Shown here piece by piece: positions 25,365 through 34,784 of a stretch of 64,000 nucleotides of DNA (the first letter of the stretch is position 1; the number at the start of each line of letters is the position of its first letter). The notes under the pieces are model-generated. The model had not been told where the DNA came from. It saw only the letters and a program-made list of their open reading frames with translations, and made no database searches. The stretch comes from Candidatus Gastranaerophilales bacterium (GTDB lineage: Bacteria; Cyanobacteriota; Vampirovibrionia; Gastranaerophilales; Gastranaerophilaceae). Made by a program: the position numbers and the translations under genes. The DNA is taken from NCBI GenBank assembly GCA_944323255.1, contig CALURU010000008.1, forward strand, positions 45,345 to 109,344, in the 5' to 3' direction.

Positions 25365-27458
25365 ATGGAACTGGGTAAATTATCAAAACTTTTAAGCAAT
25401 AACGATATCGTCCTTGCGATAGGCTTGGTCGTAATTGTCTGCATGATGGTAATTCCTCTTCCTGCACCACTTTTGGATTTGCTGCTTACAATAAATATTT
25501 CGCTTGCGGTAGTAATACTTTTAGTATGTTTATATACACAAGAACCCCTTGATTATTCATCCTTTCCGACGGTATTACTTATTGCAACACTTTTCAGACT
25601 GGGGTTGAACGTTAGTTCTACCCGTTTGATTTTATTGTATGGGGAGGCGGGAAATGTAATTCATTCCTTCGGCGAGTTTGTAGTCGGCGGTAATTATGTA
25701 GTTGGTGCGGTAATCTTTTGTATACTTGTATTAATCAATTTTATGGTTATTACAGGCGGTGCGACCCGTGTTGCTGAAGTTTCTGCAAGGTTTACATTGG
25801 ATAAGATGCCTGGTAAGCAATTGAGTATTGACGCCGATTTAAACTCCGGACTTATTAATGAGGATCAGGCAAAAGAAAGACGCCGTAAGCTTGAGAGGGA
25901 AACAGATTTCTACGGTACGATGGACGGTGCTTCCAAGTTCGTAAAAGGTGATGCAACGGCAGGTATTGTAATTACTGTAATTAATATTGTGGGCGGTTTG
26001 ATTATTGGTGTTATACAGCTTCATATGGATATTCAGACAGCTCTTTCAACTTACACTATTTTAACAGTAGGTGATGGTCTGGTGTCTCAAGTCCCAGCTC
26101 TTTTAATCTCTACTGCTACAGGCTTGATTGTATCAAGAGCAACAGGTAAAGACGAATCTTTATCAGAAGATATTAAGAATGAAATGTTCTCTGATCCTCG
26201 TGTTCTCGGAGTTGTTGCAGGACTGATAGGCTTTATGGGTATAGTTCCTGGTATGCCTACTGTTCCATTCCTTGCAATAGCAGGTATAACTGGAGCTTTT
26301 GCATATTTTAAACATAAATCTAAAAAAGAACAGGTGGCTACTCAGCAGGCTCAACAAATTGAACAGGCGCAGCAGGAAAAACTCGGTAAAAAGGAAAAAC
26401 GTGCAAAAGCTACAAGAGAAAGTGTCATGGAACTTTTAAATGTAGATACAATTGAAATTGAAGTCGGTTACAGACTTGTTCAGCTTTTGAATGTAGAAAT
26501 GGGCGGCGATTTGCTTGAACGTATTGCGCAAATTAGACGCCAGACTGCTCTGGATTTAGGTATAGTTTTGCCGTCAATACGTGTAAGAGATAATTTGCAG
26601 CTTTCTCCAAATTCTTATCAAATAAAACTTAAAGGTGTTGCATTAGAATCAGGCGATGTCTATCCGGAGAGGTATCTTGCCATGTGCGCCGGTGATCCGG
26701 TTGGTAATCTTGCAATTAACGGAATTCACGCTATAGAACCGGCTTTTGGTCTACCGGCTCTGTGGATAGAGGCAAAAGATAAAGATATGGCAGAGATGTC
26801 CGGGTATACTGTTGTTTCAGCATCGGCAGTTATTTCAACCCATATAACCGAAGTTATCAAAAAATGTGCTTCTGAAATTCTTTCACGATATGATGTGCAG
26901 CAGCTTATTGATAATCTCAAGAAAGAAGTTTCAGAGGATTATGTTAACGATATGATGAAAGATATTACGGTAGGAGATGTACAGCTTGTAATGCAAAATC
27001 TCTTAAAAGAGGGTGTTGCGGTAAGAGATTTAAAAACAATACTGGAGACTATAAGTTTGCAGGCTAAAATTAATAAAAATCCAAATTATCTGACTGAACA
27101 CGTTAGACAGGCGCTTTCAAGAAATATTTGCAAACAGAATCTTGCCGATACAGGCGAACTTTATGTTATCACACTTGCTCCGGATGTTGAAAATACAATT
27201 GCAAAAGGTGCAAGTCCTGATGGCATGAGTGTAACCTTAGATCCATCATTTACTAAAAATATGTTTGATAAGATGAATCTTGAACTGGAAAAAGCAATAA
27301 CAGCAACTGGAAACCAGCCTGTAATTCTCTGTTCTTCACCAATAAGGCTTTTGTTTAGAAAACTTGTTGAAAGAACTTATCCGCAAATTGCAATTATGTC
27401 TTATAATGAAATTAGCCCGAATGTAAAAGTACGTTCGGTTGGTATGGTTAAAACTTAA
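25365..27458 (+). CDS. flhA: Flagellar/type III export protein FlhA
   Basis: 697 residues, the usual length. About eight membrane helices occupy the first 320 residues. The conserved FHIPEP-region cytoplasmic block is visible as L-D-K-M-P-G-K-Q-L-S-I-D-A-D-L-N-S-G and K-F-V-K-G-D-A-T-A-G. The C-terminal cytoplasmic domain, which forms the nonameric ring and binds chaperone-substrate complexes, spans about 360-697. FlhA couples proton flow to export. It heads a plus-strand unit with the PilZ gene and a small membrane protein gene. Confidence 0.98.
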   Translation: MELGKLSKLLSNNDIVLAIGLVVIVCMMVIPLPAPLLDLLLTINISLAVVILLVCLYTQEPLDYSSFPTVLLIATLFRLGLNVSSTRLILLYGEAGNVIHSFGEFVVGGNYVVGAVIFCILVLINFMVITGGATRVAEVSARFTLDKMPGKQLSIDADLNSGLINEDQAKERRRKLERETDFYGTMDGASKFVKGDATAGIVITVINIVGGLIIGVIQLHMDIQTALSTYTILTVGDGLVSQVPALLISTATGLIVSRATGKDESLSEDIKNEMFSDPRVLGVVAGLIGFMGIVPGMPTVPFLAIAGITGAFAYFKHKSKKEQVATQQAQQIEQAQQEKLGKKEKRAKATRESVMELLNVDTIEIEVGYRLVQLLNVEMGGDLLERIAQIRRQTALDLGIVLPSIRVRDNLQLSPNSYQIKLKGVALESGDVYPERYLAMCAGDPVGNLAINGIHAIEPAFGLPALWIEAKDKDMAEMSGYTVVSASAVISTHITEVIKKCASEILSRYDVQQLIDNLKKEVSEDYVNDMMKDITVGDVQLVMQNLLKEGVAVRDLKTILETISLQAKINKNPNYLTEHVRQALSRNICKQNLADTGELYVITLAPDVENTIAKGASPDGMSVTLDPSFTKNMFDKMNLELEKAITATGNQPVILCSSPIRLLFRKLVERTYPQIAIMSYNEISPNVKVRSVGMVKT

Positions 27459-27480
27459 TTAATATATAGAAAGGGTTAGT

Positions 27481-28086
27481 ATGAGAGAACTTTTAAAAGA
27501 GAATCAGATAGTGACAATAATTCCGCAGGATTTTAAAAAAACTAATAAGGGAAAAGTTCTTGAAGTTTCTCCGGAAGGGTTTAGGATGGAGTTAAAATAT
27601 AAGCCTGAAGGACTTATGATTAATCATATTTGTGATTTTTATTCCTTTACAGATAACGGTTATCTTTATTTTGAGTCATATATCCAGAATCTCGAAAACA
27701 ATGTTATAACAATAGCTAATCCTGTAAAACACAGATTTTTGCAGAGACGTAAATTTACACGTATCAAATTTATTGAGGACTTGACTTTAACCTGCGGTGA
27801 TATTTCTCATAAGGTGAGAACACTTGACCTTTCTGCCGGCGGTATGAAACTTAGAACAGAAGAAAATATTGATATGGACAAGGATTATGATGTATCAATA
27901 AAATTAAGCGATGAGCAGGTTATAAACTGCAAATACCAGCTTATAAGAGTCGAAAGAGGCGACAGCGGTTTGTATACTATATCAGGACGATTTATTTGTT
28001 TAAGCAATATTGATAAGATGACACTTGTTCAATTCTGTATGAAAAAGGATATGGAAAACCTTAATAAATCAGGGAAGGAAGAATAA
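27481..28086 (+). CDS. PilZ-domain c-di-GMP-binding protein (YcgR-like flagellar brake)
   Basis: 201 residues. The C-terminal PilZ domain has R90-x3-R94 (R-R-K-F-T-R) and D116-L-S-A-G-G121, fitting the RxxxR and DxSxxG c-di-GMP-binding motifs. The N-terminal 80 residues fit a YcgR-like flagellar-brake domain. It follows flhA by 22 bp, which supports control of flagellar function by c-di-GMP. Whether it acts on the motor or on export cannot be told. Confidence 0.88.
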   Translation: MRELLKENQIVTIIPQDFKKTNKGKVLEVSPEGFRMELKYKPEGLMINHICDFYSFTDNGYLYFESYIQNLENNVITIANPVKHRFLQRRKFTRIKFIEDLTLTCGDISHKVRTLDLSAGGMKLRTEENIDMDKDYDVSIKLSDEQVINCKYQLIRVERGDSGLYTISGRFICLSNIDKMTLVQFCMKKDMENLNKSGKEE

Positions 28087-28097
28087 CTTAAAAGTTT

Positions 28098-28442
28098 ATG
28101 GGTTATGCAGAAAATATCAGGCTTTTATTTATTGTTTTAACAATGATAGTAATTGGTACCGTAAGTATTGTAAGAGTCGGTACTATTGATATGCATGCAA
28201 TTTTAACGACTGCAACAATACTTGTTCCTGCAATTGTTGTTATGGGGTATCTGGGGCAAAGGATAGGAGAAATTGTCGATAATCCAAAAAACAGAGCGGA
28301 TGCTGATTATAAAATAGCAGTTTTGAACGCATTAAAACAGATGGATAAATCAATAACACTTCAGGAATTGAATGAGAAGTTACAAAAACAGGTAGCTGAG
28401 CCTGATTTACCCGAACAGCCGGATGATGATATTGATGTATAG
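28098..28442 (+). CDS. Small membrane protein of unknown function
   Basis: 114 residues with two membrane helices (about 7-25 and 34-54), a short polar link, then an acidic helical tail ending in D-D-D-I-D-V. It is the third gene of the flhA-PilZ unit, 11 bp after the PilZ gene, so probably linked to the membrane export apparatus or motor. No family recognised. No strong ribosome site is seen; translation may depend on coupling. Confidence 0.6.
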   Translation: MGYAENIRLLFIVLTMIVIGTVSIVRVGTIDMHAILTTATILVPAIVVMGYLGQRIGEIVDNPKNRADADYKIAVLNALKQMDKSITLQELNEKLQKQVAEPDLPEQPDDDIDV

Positions 28443-28466
28443 CACATAACATATTTGCAGTTTAGG

Positions 28467-28509
28467 TTTGCCCCAAAATTTCCCCGAGCGTTTCTTAGCG
28501 AGGGGCAAA
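28467..28509. repeat. GC-rich inverted repeat in the flhA unit-leuS gap
   Basis: TTTGCCCC and GGGGCAAA are perfect 8-bp arms around 27 bp. An alternative inner pairing uses CCCC-GAGCG. GC content contrasts strongly with the region. The stem is followed by a GTGC/GCAC mini-hairpin. It may end the flhA transcript or be a REP-like element. Confidence 0.45.
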
Positions 28510-28543
28510 GTGCGGGCTTGCACGCAACAACAATTTGATATTA

Positions 28544-28557
28544 TGCTCTTAAGAGCA
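28544..28557. repeat. Perfect 14-bp palindrome upstream of leuS
   Basis: TGCTCTT directly abuts AAGAGCA, 125 bp before the leuS start. It could be a dimeric regulator site. Confidence 0.35.
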
Positions 28558-28681
28558 TTGTAATATTTAATGTTTCTTCTTTTTTGCTTCGTTTTTTCTT
28601 CTTGCATTTTTCAAAGAAGAAAAAATGAAGAAATATTCTTTTTTTGTGGTAAAATATCAATATTAATGCAAGGAGGAGTAA

Positions 28682-31165
28682 ATGAAAGAGGCATATTTTC
28701 CGCAGGAAATAGAAAAGAAATGGCAAAAGTATTGGGAAGAAAATAATGTATTCCATACACCTGATGATAGTGAAAAACCAAAGTATTATGCACTGTCTAT
28801 GTTCCCGTATCCGTCAGGGAAACTTCACATGGGACATGTCAGAAACTATACTATTACAGATGTAATTGCAAGGTTTAAGAAAATGCAAGGCTATAATGTC
28901 CTTCATCCAATGGGCTGGGACAGTTTCGGACTTCCTGCAGAAAATGCGGCTATGAAGCACGGTGCAGACCCTGCGAGGTGGACTGACGAAAATATTGCTT
29001 ATATGACAAAGCAGTTAAAAATGCTTGGCTTGTCTTATGATTGGCAGAGAGAAGTTACAACCTGCAAGCCTGATTATTATAAATGGACTCAATGGTTATT
29101 TATACAGCTTTATAAAAAAGGTCTTGCTTACAAAAAGGAAGCTGCTGTAAACTGGTGCGATAATTGTGGAACGGTACTTGCAAATGAGCAGGTTATAGAT
29201 GGTAAATGTTGGAGATGCGACAGTGTTGTAGAAAAGAAATACCTTTCACAATGGTTCTTTAAAATTACTGATTATGCGGAACGTCTGCTTGATGATTTGG
29301 ATAAGCTAAAGGGCTGGGGAGATAACGTTAAAACCATGCAGGCAAACTGGATAGGAAAATCCCAGGGTGCTGTTATCCGCTTTAAAGTAAAAGAAATTCC
29401 TGGGCTTGAAGTACCTGTTTATACAACAAGACCGGATACTGTTTATGGTATAACTTATCTTGTAGTTGCTCCTGAATATAAAGATATTGAAAAACTTACA
29501 ACAGATGAAAATAAAAAGGCTGTTGAAGAATACAGGGCAAATGCAAGAAAAATGACGGAGATAGAAAGACTTTCTACAGAAAGAGTAAAAACAGGTGTTC
29601 CGCTTGGAACTCACTGTATAAATCCGTTTAACGGCGAAGAATTTCCTCTCTGGACGGCGGATTATGCACTTGTTGAATACGGAACAGGCGCAGTAATGGC
29701 AGTTCCTACTCATGATACAAGAGACTATGATTTTGCAAAGAAATACAATTTGCCGCTAAAAGTTGTTATTCAAGATCCTAAAAATCCTTCTGACTGTTCT
29801 GAAGCTGCTTACACAGAAGAGGGGGTACTTGTAAATTCAGGCGAGTTTACCGGCATGAAAAATACAGAAGCAAAGAAAGCCATTACTCAAAAAGCTGTTG
29901 ATGAAGGCTTTGGTGATTTTAAAACGCAGTACAGATTAAGAGACTGGCTGATTTCCCGCCAGAGATACTGGGGCGCTCCGATTCCGATGATTTATTGCGA
30001 CAAATGCGGAATCGTGCCGGAAAAAGAAGAAAATCTTCCGGTAATGCTTCCTACTGATGTGGATTTCTCAGTTGTCGGAAAATCTCCGATAACAACGTCT
30101 AAAACATTTGCAGAAACCATCTGTCCGGTATGCGGTGGCAAAGCTAAAAGAGAAATGGATACAATGGATACATTTGTTTGCTCAAGCTGGTATTATATGA
30201 GGTATTCTGATCCTAAGAATGATAAATTGCCGTTCTCAAAAGAACTTGTAGATAAATGGTTGCCTGTTGATCAGTATGTCGGCGGAATTGAGCACGCTAT
30301 TTTACACCTTTTATATTCAAGATTCTTTACAAAGGCTTTAAAAGATTTAGGGCTATTGAGCTTTGATGAACCGTTTAAGAACCTTTTGACTCAGGGGATG
30401 GTATTGAAAGACGGCTCTAAAATGTCTAAATCAAAAGGAAATACTGTAGACCCTGATGAAATATTTGAAAACTTCGGGGCTGATACGGCAAGATTATTTA
30501 TTCTTTCTGATTCCCCGCCTGCAAGAGATTTTGACTGGTCTGACGCCGGTGTAGAGGGATGCTATAAATTCCTTAACCGTGTTTGGAGACTTGTAAGCGA
30601 AAATCAGAACTTGATTACCAAAAATTATGAACTCAAATTTCCGCTTTCAAGAGAAAATGATGATCTGGTAAGAACAGTCCATATTGCAATGAAAGGTATT
30701 ACTAACGATATTTCTAATGACTTTCAGTTCAATACGGTAATTTCTAAGTACAGAGAACTTACAAATGCCATCTACGAATGGCTCGGGAAAAAATCTAAAG
30801 AAAACTTGTCTGATGAAGATAAGAATGTATTTAGTTTTGCGGTAATTTCTTTAATAAAGCTTATGGCTCCTGTTACAGTTCATATGTCGGAAGAAATCTG
30901 GCATGATTTGGGTTATGAATCATCTATTCACGACGAAAAATGGTGTGAATGGGATGATAACCTCGCAAAAGCAAGCAAGATAACTCTTGTCGTTCAGGTT
31001 AACGGAAAAGTTAAAGACAAACTGGAAGCTGATGAAGGGTTAAGTGATGAAGAATTAAAAGCACTGGCTCTATCAAGTGAAAAGGTCAAAGAATTGACTT
31101 CAGGAAAAGAGATTGTAAAAGTAATTGTTGTTCCGAAGAAGTTGGTTAACATAGTAATCAAATAA
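28682..31165 (+). CDS. leuS: Leucyl-tRNA synthetase
   Basis: 827 residues, normal for bacterial LeuRS. The HIGH-type motif is H-M-G-H in F-P-Y-P-S-G-K-L-H-M-G-H-V-R-N-Y near residue 46-55. A zinc-type cysteine set lies in C-D-N-C-G and C-W-R-C. The editing domain includes the T-T-R-P-D-T motif. The class I K-M-S-K-S is in D-G-S-K-M-S-K-S-K-G-N. A C-terminal tRNA-binding domain ends the protein. It charges tRNA-Leu. AGGAGGAG precedes the ATG. It is monocistronic with its own terminator. No T-box leader was seen in the 239-bp upstream gap. Confidence 0.98.
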   Translation: MKEAYFPQEIEKKWQKYWEENNVFHTPDDSEKPKYYALSMFPYPSGKLHMGHVRNYTITDVIARFKKMQGYNVLHPMGWDSFGLPAENAAMKHGADPARWTDENIAYMTKQLKMLGLSYDWQREVTTCKPDYYKWTQWLFIQLYKKGLAYKKEAAVNWCDNCGTVLANEQVIDGKCWRCDSVVEKKYLSQWFFKITDYAERLLDDLDKLKGWGDNVKTMQANWIGKSQGAVIRFKVKEIPGLEVPVYTTRPDTVYGITYLVVAPEYKDIEKLTTDENKKAVEEYRANARKMTEIERLSTERVKTGVPLGTHCINPFNGEEFPLWTADYALVEYGTGAVMAVPTHDTRDYDFAKKYNLPLKVVIQDPKNPSDCSEAAYTEEGVLVNSGEFTGMKNTEAKKAITQKAVDEGFGDFKTQYRLRDWLISRQRYWGAPIPMIYCDKCGIVPEKEENLPVMLPTDVDFSVVGKSPITTSKTFAETICPVCGGKAKREMDTMDTFVCSSWYYMRYSDPKNDKLPFSKELVDKWLPVDQYVGGIEHAILHLLYSRFFTKALKDLGLLSFDEPFKNLLTQGMVLKDGSKMSKSKGNTVDPDEIFENFGADTARLFILSDSPPARDFDWSDAGVEGCYKFLNRVWRLVSENQNLITKNYELKFPLSRENDDLVRTVHIAMKGITNDISNDFQFNTVISKYRELTNAIYEWLGKKSKENLSDEDKNVFSFAVISLIKLMAPVTVHMSEEIWHDLGYESSIHDEKWCEWDDNLAKASKITLVVQVNGKVKDKLEADEGLSDEELKALALSSEKVKELTSGKEIVKVIVVPKKLVNIVIK

Positions 31166-31168
31166 AAT

Positions 31169-31200
31169 AAAAAGCCGGCTTTATTACCGGCTTTTTATTT
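31169..31200 (+). terminator. Intrinsic terminator of leuS
   Basis: AAAAAGCCGG and CCGGCTTTTT stem with loop CTTTATTA, then TATTT. Symmetric enough to act on both strands. Confidence 0.9.
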
Positions 31201-31258
31201 ATCTATTGCTAATCTAAAAATATATTTATCCTTACATTTACATATATTTACCCCTTTA

Positions 31259-31287
31259 TGTACAAAATTATCTTTATATGGTATGAT
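31259..31287 (+). promoter_or_regulatory. Candidate sigma-70 promoter of rny
   Basis: TGTACA (31259-31264), 17 bp, TATGAT (31282-31287). This would give a leader of about 130 nt that contains the hairpin at 31360-31382. Confidence 0.4.
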
Positions 31288-31359
31288 AAAATCAGTAGTA
31301 GTATAAAAATTTTGAAGATATATGCGATAGAAAAGATTATTGAAAATATTTAATAGTTG

Positions 31360-31382
31360 ACGGGTAGGTTATATGTACCCGT
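31360..31382 (+). promoter_or_regulatory. Hairpin in the rny leader
   Basis: ACGGGTA and TACCCGT perfect 7-bp arms around 9 bases, 43 bp before the rny start. No T-run follows. It may be a stability element, or an autoregulatory site, since RNase mRNAs are often self-controlled. Confidence 0.4.
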
Positions 31383-31424
31383 ACCTCGTGTATATATAAA
31401 AAATAGAAAAGGAATAGGTGCTAG

Positions 31425-32945
31425 ATGGATGCATTATTAGCTATTGCAGCAGTTGTATTAGTTATACTAATTGCTGTCATTGTTGTACAGAGGGTTAAGT
31501 ACAAAAATCTTATATTGCAGACGGAGCAGTCAAAGAAAGATTTGCTAGAGAAAGAAGCAATTTTTCAAAAAGAAGCAATGATAAAGGCTAAAGAGGCTTT
31601 GCATAATGAAAGAGAACAATTAAATGCTGATGAAAGAGAAAGACGAAGAGAGTTTGCCGCTTTAGAAAATAAACTTTCAAAAAGAGAGGATTTTTTAGAG
31701 GATAAAATTCAGGAAATTACTGATAAAGAGTCTGAACTTGACAAAATGAAAGATCAGTTAATCGAGAAAGAGGATTTTCTTGCTGATATTGTGCAAAAAC
31801 AGACTGTGGAACTTGAACGCATTGCAGGTATGTCTACGGAAGAAGCAAAGAAAATGCTTCTAGAACAGTTGAAAAGTGATTTGGCACAGGAGCAAATGCA
31901 GTTAATTAGAGAAAATGAAGCAAAAATTCGTGAAGATGCTCTGGAAAAATCAAAAGAAATTTTAACAACGACAATGCAGCGTTGTATGATGGAACAGGTT
32001 GTAGAATCTACTGTTTCTGTTGTTTCACTTCCTAATGATGAAATGAAAGGAAGAATAATCGGCAGAGAAGGACGTAACATAAGAACATTAGAAACCTTGA
32101 CGGGTGTAGATTTGATTATTGATGATACTCCAGAAGCTGTTGTTCTTTCATCATTTGATCCCGTAAGGCGTGAAATAGCAAAAATTGCTTTAGAAAAACT
32201 TATTCAGGACGGTCGTATTCACCCTGTAAGAATAGAAGAAACTGTTGAAAAATCTCGTGAAGAAGTTGAAAAGAAAATTATGAAAGAGGGTGAAAATGCA
32301 GCTCTTGATATGGGAATAATGGGACTAAATAAGGAACTGATTAAGAATTTGGGTCGTCTTTATTATAGAACCAGTTACGGACAGAATGTATTAAAACATT
32401 CACTTGAAGTGGGGCATATTGCAGGAATGCTTGCTGCAGAATTAGGCGCAAACGTCTATGTAGCAAAGCGTGCAGGACTTTTGCATGATATAGGGAAAGC
32501 TGTAGATCAAACTCAGGAAGGAACGCATATTCAGCTTGGTGTTGAGCTGGCTGCACGATATGGTGAAAAACCTGAGGTAATTCACGCAATAGAAGCTCAC
32601 CATGATGATGTTACGGCAAATACTGTTGAAGCGGTTCTTGTAAAGCTTGCTGATGCAATTTCTGCAGGACGTCCGGGGGCAAGGCGTGATACTCTTGAAA
32701 TTTATATCAAAAGACTTCAAAAGATTGAGGAAATTGTTAATGGATATGAAGGTATTAAGCAGTCTTTTGCTGTTCAAGCCGGTAGGGAAGTTCGTGTTAT
32801 AGTACAGTCGGAAATGTTTGATGATTTAGCTTCTCAAAAATTAGCAAGAGATATCGCAAAGAAAATTGAGGATGAACTTGATTATCCGGGACAAATTAAA
32901 GTTACTGTTGTAAGAGAGTTCAGAACAACAGAAATTGCAAAATAG
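31425..32945 (+). CDS. rny: Ribonuclease Y
   Basis: 506 residues. One N-terminal membrane helix (about 3-22) anchors it to the inner face. A long coiled coil covers about 25-190. The KH domain has [12 protein letters not shown], and the HD domain has its H-D pair in [10 protein letters not shown] and the E-A-H-H-D-D block. RNase Y is the endonuclease that starts mRNA decay in many bacteria lacking RNase E. A terminator follows directly, then the YmdB-type gene, an order also found in Bacillus. Confidence 0.97.
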   Translation: MDALLAIAAVVLVILIAVIVVQRVKYKNLILQTEQSKKDLLEKEAIFQKEAMIKAKEALHNEREQLNADERERRREFAALENKLSKREDFLEDKIQEITDKESELDKMKDQLIEKEDFLADIVQKQTVELERIAGMSTEEAKKMLLEQLKSDLAQEQMQLIRENEAKIREDALEKSKEILTTTMQRCMMEQVVESTVSVVSLPNDEMKGRIIGREGRNIRTLETLTGVDLIIDDTPEAVVLSSFDPVRREIAKIALEKLIQDGRIHPVRIEETVEKSREEVEKKIMKEGENAALDMGIMGLNKELIKNLGRLYYRTSYGQNVLKHSLEVGHIAGMLAAELGANVYVAKRAGLLHDIGKAVDQTQEGTHIQLGVELAARYGEKPEVIHAIEAHHDDVTANTVEAVLVKLADAISAGRPGARRDTLEIYIKRLQKIEEIVNGYEGIKQSFAVQAGREVRVIVQSEMFDDLASQKLARDIAKKIEDELDYPGQIKVTVVREFRTTEIAK

Positions 32946-32955
32946 GTAGTAAGTG

Positions 32956-32984
32956 AAATGGGAAGTTTTCTCTTCCCATTTTGC
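32956..32984 (+). terminator. Intrinsic terminator between rny and the ymdB-like gene
   Basis: AAATGGGAAG and CTTCCCATTT are a perfect 10-bp stem with a 6-base loop; the T-tail is short (TTTT). It shows that the in-frame start at 32958 is not the real start of the next gene. Confidence 0.75.
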
Positions 32985-33017
32985 GGGTGTGTTTATATGA
33001 ATAGTAATACAGATATT

Positions 33018-33860
33018 ATGAAGATTTTATTTTTTGGCGACATTACTGGCAGGCAGGGACGTAATGCTATAAAGTCTTACATAAAATCTTTGCAAGAAAA
33101 GCCGGATTTTATAATAGCTAATATTGAGAATGCTTCACACGGTTTTGGGCTGACAAAAAAGAATTATGAGGATTTGTCCGCTTCTGGTATCGACTGTTTT
33201 ACTTCAGGCAATCATATCTGGGATAAGAAAGATATTTATGACTATATAGAAACGGCTGAAAAACTAGTGCGACCGATAAATTATCCTACTGGTACAAAAG
33301 GTGTTGGATGTCGGATCTTTGATATAAAGGGGCATAAGTTTGCTGTTATAAATGCTTTAGGGCGAGTGTTTATGCCTCCGATTGATTCTCCTTGGGAAGT
33401 TGTAACAAAAAAAGTCGATGAATTAAAAGAATCTGGGGTGGGTAGTGTTTTTGTAGATTTTCATGCTGAAGCGACGGCAGAGAAAATTTGTTTTGCAAAG
33501 CACCTGGCAGCTAAATACAATGATGAAAATTCGGCTTTGATAAAAGCCTTTGTCGGAACACATACGCATGTCCAGACTGCTGATGAAAAAATTTATAAAG
33601 GCATGGCTTATATAACTGATGCTGGTTTTTGTGGCGCAGACGAAAGTGTTATAGGGATGGAATTCTCGACTTCTTTTAAGCGTCTTTCAACCAGTATTCC
33701 AGAACGTTACGAAATCGCTGAAACTCCTATTGCCTGTATTAATGGTGTTGAAATCCTGATTGAAGGAAATTTTGCAACACAGATAAAAAGAATTAATTTG
33801 ATAGTAGATAATAGCAAAAATGAAAGTGAGGTAAACCTTGAAATCGGGTGTAAAGAATAA
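33018..33860 (+). CDS. ymdB: YmdB-family metallophosphoesterase (TIGR00282 type)
   Basis: 280 residues from the ATG at 33018, where the family's conserved N-terminus begins (M-K-I-L-F-F-G-D-I-T-G). An ATG at 32997, with GGGTG upstream, is possible. Motifs: G-D-I-T-G-R-Q-G-R, N-I-E-N-A-S-H-G-F-G, S-G-N-H-I-W-D, D-F-H-A-E-A-T and G-T-H-T-H-V-Q-T-A-D. These supply the dinuclear metal ligands. B. subtilis YmdB hydrolyses 2',3'-cAMP and affects RNase Y-dependent transcript levels, so adjacency to rny is meaningful. It follows the rny terminator, so expression may depend on read-through. Confidence 0.9.
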   Translation: MKILFFGDITGRQGRNAIKSYIKSLQEKPDFIIANIENASHGFGLTKKNYEDLSASGIDCFTSGNHIWDKKDIYDYIETAEKLVRPINYPTGTKGVGCRIFDIKGHKFAVINALGRVFMPPIDSPWEVVTKKVDELKESGVGSVFVDFHAEATAEKICFAKHLAAKYNDENSALIKAFVGTHTHVQTADEKIYKGMAYITDAGFCGADESVIGMEFSTSFKRLSTSIPERYEIAETPIACINGVEILIEGNFATQIKRINLIVDNSKNESEVNLEIGCKE

Positions 33861-33882
33861 TTTGCATCCTTTCATTCATCTT

Positions 33883-33904
33883 CCCCGCTTGAATTGCAAG
33901 GGGG
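33883..33904 (+). promoter_or_regulatory. Hairpin overlapping the ribosome site of the PHP gene
   Basis: CCCC-G-CTTG pairs with CAAG-GGGG with one bulged G. The GGGGG arm ends five bases before the PHP start codon and is its only Shine-Dalgarno candidate, so folding would hide the ribosome site. Confidence 0.4.
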
Positions 33905-33909
33905 TATAA

Positions 33910-34764
33910 ATGAAAGGAGATTTCCATATACACACCTATTATTCAGATGGTGTATTTTCTCCAGAAAAAATAGTAGATCTCGCTCTTGATGCAGGACTAC
34001 AGGTGATTGCGCTGACTGATCATGACAATGTTTTGTCATATGATGTGGCTTGTGAATATTTAAAAACAAAAGAGGTTGATTTTAAGATAATAAGGGGTAT
34101 TGAAGTAAATACTCTTTACAAAGATTATGAAGTGCATATTTTAGGGTATTTCCCTGATGTTACAAAACCGGATTTTAAAAACATGTTAAAAATCCAACAG
34201 CATGCACGTATAAAGCAAACAAAAGAGATTTTGCATCTTCTGGCTAAAAAAGAAGGTATAAAAATTGCATTTGAAGATGTGAAGAATATGGTGGCAGAAG
34301 GCGGGAGTATAGGGCGTCCGCACATTGCTAAAGCAATTACAAATGCAGGAGGCACAAGCAATGTTATGGAAGCGTACAGCAAGTATATCCATAGAGCATC
34401 ACCTGTTTATGTAGAGAGAAAAACAGTGTCCCCTTTTGATGCTGTTGAAGTAATCTATGATTCGGGGGGAATTCCGGTAATTGCTCATCCATATGATATT
34501 GATATAGCAGAAAAGTTAATAAAAGATCTTATGAATTGTGGCTTGAGAGGTATTGAAGCTTATCATAGAAAACATTCTCCTGCAATTGTTGAATATTTTT
34601 CAACTATGGCAGAAAATTTAGGCTTAATTGTTACAGGCGGTTCGGATTTTCACGCTCCAAATATAATGAACGGACAGATTATTTTAGGCAAAAATTTTGT
34701 ACCTGAATGGATTTATGATACGCTTATAAACGAGAAGAAACATCTGGACATGGCACGGGGTTAA
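33910..34764 (+). CDS. PHP-domain phosphoesterase (TrpH/RNase AM family)
   Basis: 284 residues. PHP motifs: D-F-H-I-H-T-Y-Y-S-D-G at 4-14, L-T-D-H-D-N, I-R-G-I-E-V-N, A-H-P-Y and G-S-D-F-H-A-P, which together supply the metal-binding His/Asp/Glu set. Family members include E. coli RNase AM (TrpH/YciV), acting on 3',5'-nucleotide bisphosphates and 5' RNA ends. Next to rny and ymdB, a role in nucleotide or RNA turnover fits, but the family has other substrates. Confidence 0.85.
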   Translation: MKGDFHIHTYYSDGVFSPEKIVDLALDAGLQVIALTDHDNVLSYDVACEYLKTKEVDFKIIRGIEVNTLYKDYEVHILGYFPDVTKPDFKNMLKIQQHARIKQTKEILHLLAKKEGIKIAFEDVKNMVAEGGSIGRPHIAKAITNAGGTSNVMEAYSKYIHRASPVYVERKTVSPFDAVEVIYDSGGIPVIAHPYDIDIAEKLIKDLMNCGLRGIEAYHRKHSPAIVEYFSTMAENLGLIVTGGSDFHAPNIMNGQIILGKNFVPEWIYDTLINEKKHLDMARG

Positions 34765-34784
34765 TGGATTAAAAAGAGGTAATT

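Noticed and set aside
28443..28681. Possible T-box or riboswitch leader before leuS
   Set aside because: No T-box consensus or terminator/antiterminator pair was found; only short palindromes are visible.
32958..33017. N-terminal extension of the ymdB-like gene from the ATG at 32958
   Set aside because: It lies inside the rny terminator hairpin and the family's conserved N-terminus begins at 33018.
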